A stretch of DNA of 23,442 nt. Origin: UBA4615 sp044360485. Lineage in GTDB: Bacteria > Pseudomonadota > Gammaproteobacteria > Burkholderiales > Burkholderiaceae_E. Both the position numbers and the translations under genes were made by a program. Below the pieces are notes generated by a model that made no database searches, had not been told where the DNA came from, and saw nothing but the letters and a program-made list of their open reading frames with translations. The stretch covers positions 1 to 23,442 of the forward strand of contig JBIKKG010000030.1 of assembly GCA_044360485.1 (NCBI GenBank), written 5' to 3'. Below are positions 22,262 through 23,442 of the stretch, one piece after another; within the stretch, counting starts at the first letter, position 1, and each line of letters begins with the position of its first letter.

Positions 22262-23442
22262 TCACAGCAGGGGCGATGCCAGCTGCGCCGCGTTCTCAAG
22301 GATCCGCCGACCCAGTCCACGACCTTCCCAAAGGCGTGCATCCAACGGCTTGCATCGCCTGAGGTAGCTTCGCTGCAGCGCCAGGAGGCGCTCGGCCATC
22401 TCGCGGTCATAAATCAGCGTGGACAGCTCGAAATTCAGGTGAAAGCTGCGCAGGTCCATGTTCACGGTCCCGAACACGGCGAACTCACCATCGACCACCA
22501 TGCTCTTGGTATGCAGCAAACCGCCGTCAAAGCGCTCGATGCGTATCCCGGCGGCAAGCAGGTCCGAAAAATACGAGGCACTTGCGTACTGCACCAGCCT
22601 TGAATCACATCTCAAGGGCACGATCAGCGTGACCGCCACCCCGCGCCGCGCGGCCGAGCGCAACGCCATGACAATGGACTCGCCGGGAGCGAAATACGGC
22701 GTGGTCAGAATCAGTTCATGGCGCGCTGAATAGATCGCACTCAGGAGCACCGATTCAACATGCTGATAGGCGAAGCCTGGGCCGGACGCAAACGGTTGCA
22801 GGGCAACCGGCCCACGATCGTCCAGTACCCGTGCCGCCCGCTCCAGTGCTTCAGGACTCGAGCCGAAATCCTTCCCGCGAGGCCCCTGCTGCAAAAACGC
22901 CATCGCAGCGGTCATGGCGCCCAATACGGCACACGATGGCCCCTCGATGCGCACCATGGCATCAATCCAGGGGCCCACGCCAGCGTCGCGCTTGAACTCA
23001 ACGGGATCGGCGAGGTTGAAGCTACCGGTCCAGGCAATGTGATGATCGAATACCGCAAGCTTGCGATGGTTACGCAAGTCGGCTCGGGCTGCGGCCAATC
23101 GGAAGGCACTGACTGGCCGCACAACAATGACCTCCACGCCTGCCTGGTGCAGCGCATGCATCCCAGCACTGCGTGTGAACGGACGGCTGCCAAGACCGTC
23201 CATCAAAATGGTCACTTTGACGCCACGTTGGGCTGCGCGCACCAGCGCGTCGATCACATTCAGCACACGGCCTGCGTGGTGCCAGATGTAGAACTCGAGC
23301 GAGCAATGCGTCCTGCAGGCATCGATGTCGTCGATCAGGCCCTGCAGAATGCCGGCGCTCTCGCTGAACAACTCGACCCGATGTCCACGCATCACGTCAA
23401 TGCCGCCCAGCGCGCGAGCCAGTCGGGCCGTGGGTTCTGCTG
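22262..23442 (-). CDS. Cardiolipin synthase / phospholipase D-like, 5' end missing
   Basis: The frame stays open to the right window edge, and the residues before the first candidate start (AEPTARLARALGGIDV) look like family sequence, so the gene begins outside. The visible 393 residues have two HKD motifs: HRKLAVFD (22.8 kb to 23.1 kb part) and HTKSMVVD nearer the 3' end, each followed by a Gly and Asn/Asp segment (GSFNLAD; GTVNMD). This is the layout of cardiolipin synthases, which join two phosphatidylglycerols at the inner membrane. SLEFYIWH near the N-terminus supports that assignment over a nuclease. The N-terminal membrane segments, if any, are not in the window. It is followed by prfC and benE on the same strand. 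The name cls is not given because several paralogues exist. Confidence 0.86.
   Translation of the reverse strand, partial: AEPTARLARALGGIDVMRGHRVELFSESAGILQGLIDDIDACRTHCSLEFYIWHHAGRVLNVIDALVRAAQRGVKVTILMDGLGSRPFTRSAGMHALHQAGVEVIVVRPVSAFRLAAARADLRNHRKLAVFDHHIAWTGSFNLADPVEFKRDAGVGPWIDAMVRIEGPSCAVLGAMTAAMAFLQQGPRGKDFGSSPEALERAARVLDDRGPVALQPFASGPGFAYQHVESVLLSAIYSARHELILTTPYFAPGESIVMALRSAARRGVAVTLIVPLRCDSRLVQYASASYFSDLLAAGIRIERFDGGLLHTKSMVVDGEFAVFGTVNMDLRSFHLNFELSTLIYDREMAERLLALQRSYLRRCKPLDARLWEGRGLGRRILENAAQLASPLL

Overview
The window is GC-rich, densely coded bacterial chromosome with 23 protein genes, two of them cut by the window edges. It shows no rRNA or tRNA gene, insertion sequence, phage gene or CRISPR array. 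The gene content points to a betaproteobacterium of the order Burkholderiales: a solitary Bug-type tricarboxylate-transporter receptor, a MipA/OmpV porin-like protein, a ugpBAEC importer, RF3, BenE and a DUF2059 protein. The order is an inference from family distribution; no marker gene settles it.

Region 1 (1-4310, minus strand) is a probable operon of an OYE-type flavin oxidoreductase, a secreted SH3b/polyproline protein, an acyl-CoA synthetase, a hotdog thioesterase and the start of a MipA/OmpV outer-membrane protein. A strong intrinsic terminator separates it from the upstream gene. Region 2 (4334-6023) has a membrane protein with DUF937, TM and OmpA domains on the minus strand, divergent from a small ribbon-helix-helix protein. 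Region 3 (6050-11465, minus) is a glycerol-3-phosphate type ABC importer operon, ugpBAEC, ending in an epoxide-hydrolase-like gene that overlaps ugpC by 4 nt where many bacteria carry ugpQ.

Region 4 (11712-14046) holds an acyltransferase-3 membrane protein, a secreted DUF2059 protein, and an 80-residue protein that is essentially only sigma-70 region 4. The spacer between the last two contains a perfect 11-bp inverted repeat next to an 8-bp one. Region 5 (14074-19139) has a quinone oxidoreductase divergent from a nitronate monooxygenase, Bug receptor and M20 amidohydrolase set, then a convergent TetR regulator. Region 6 (19402-23442, minus) is a phospholipase-D/cardiolipin-synthase-like gene, prfC (RF3) and benE, with one base between prfC and benE.

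Most genes are housekeeping or catabolic types typical of metabolically broad soil and water betaproteobacteria. I found no clearly new defence or mobile system. The items most worth a second look are the orphan sigma region 4 protein with its structured upstream region, the OYE paralogue with two changed active-site residues, the ugp-epoxide hydrolase fusion of operons, and the DUF937-OmpA envelope protein. All functions were assigned by reading motifs; no database search was run.
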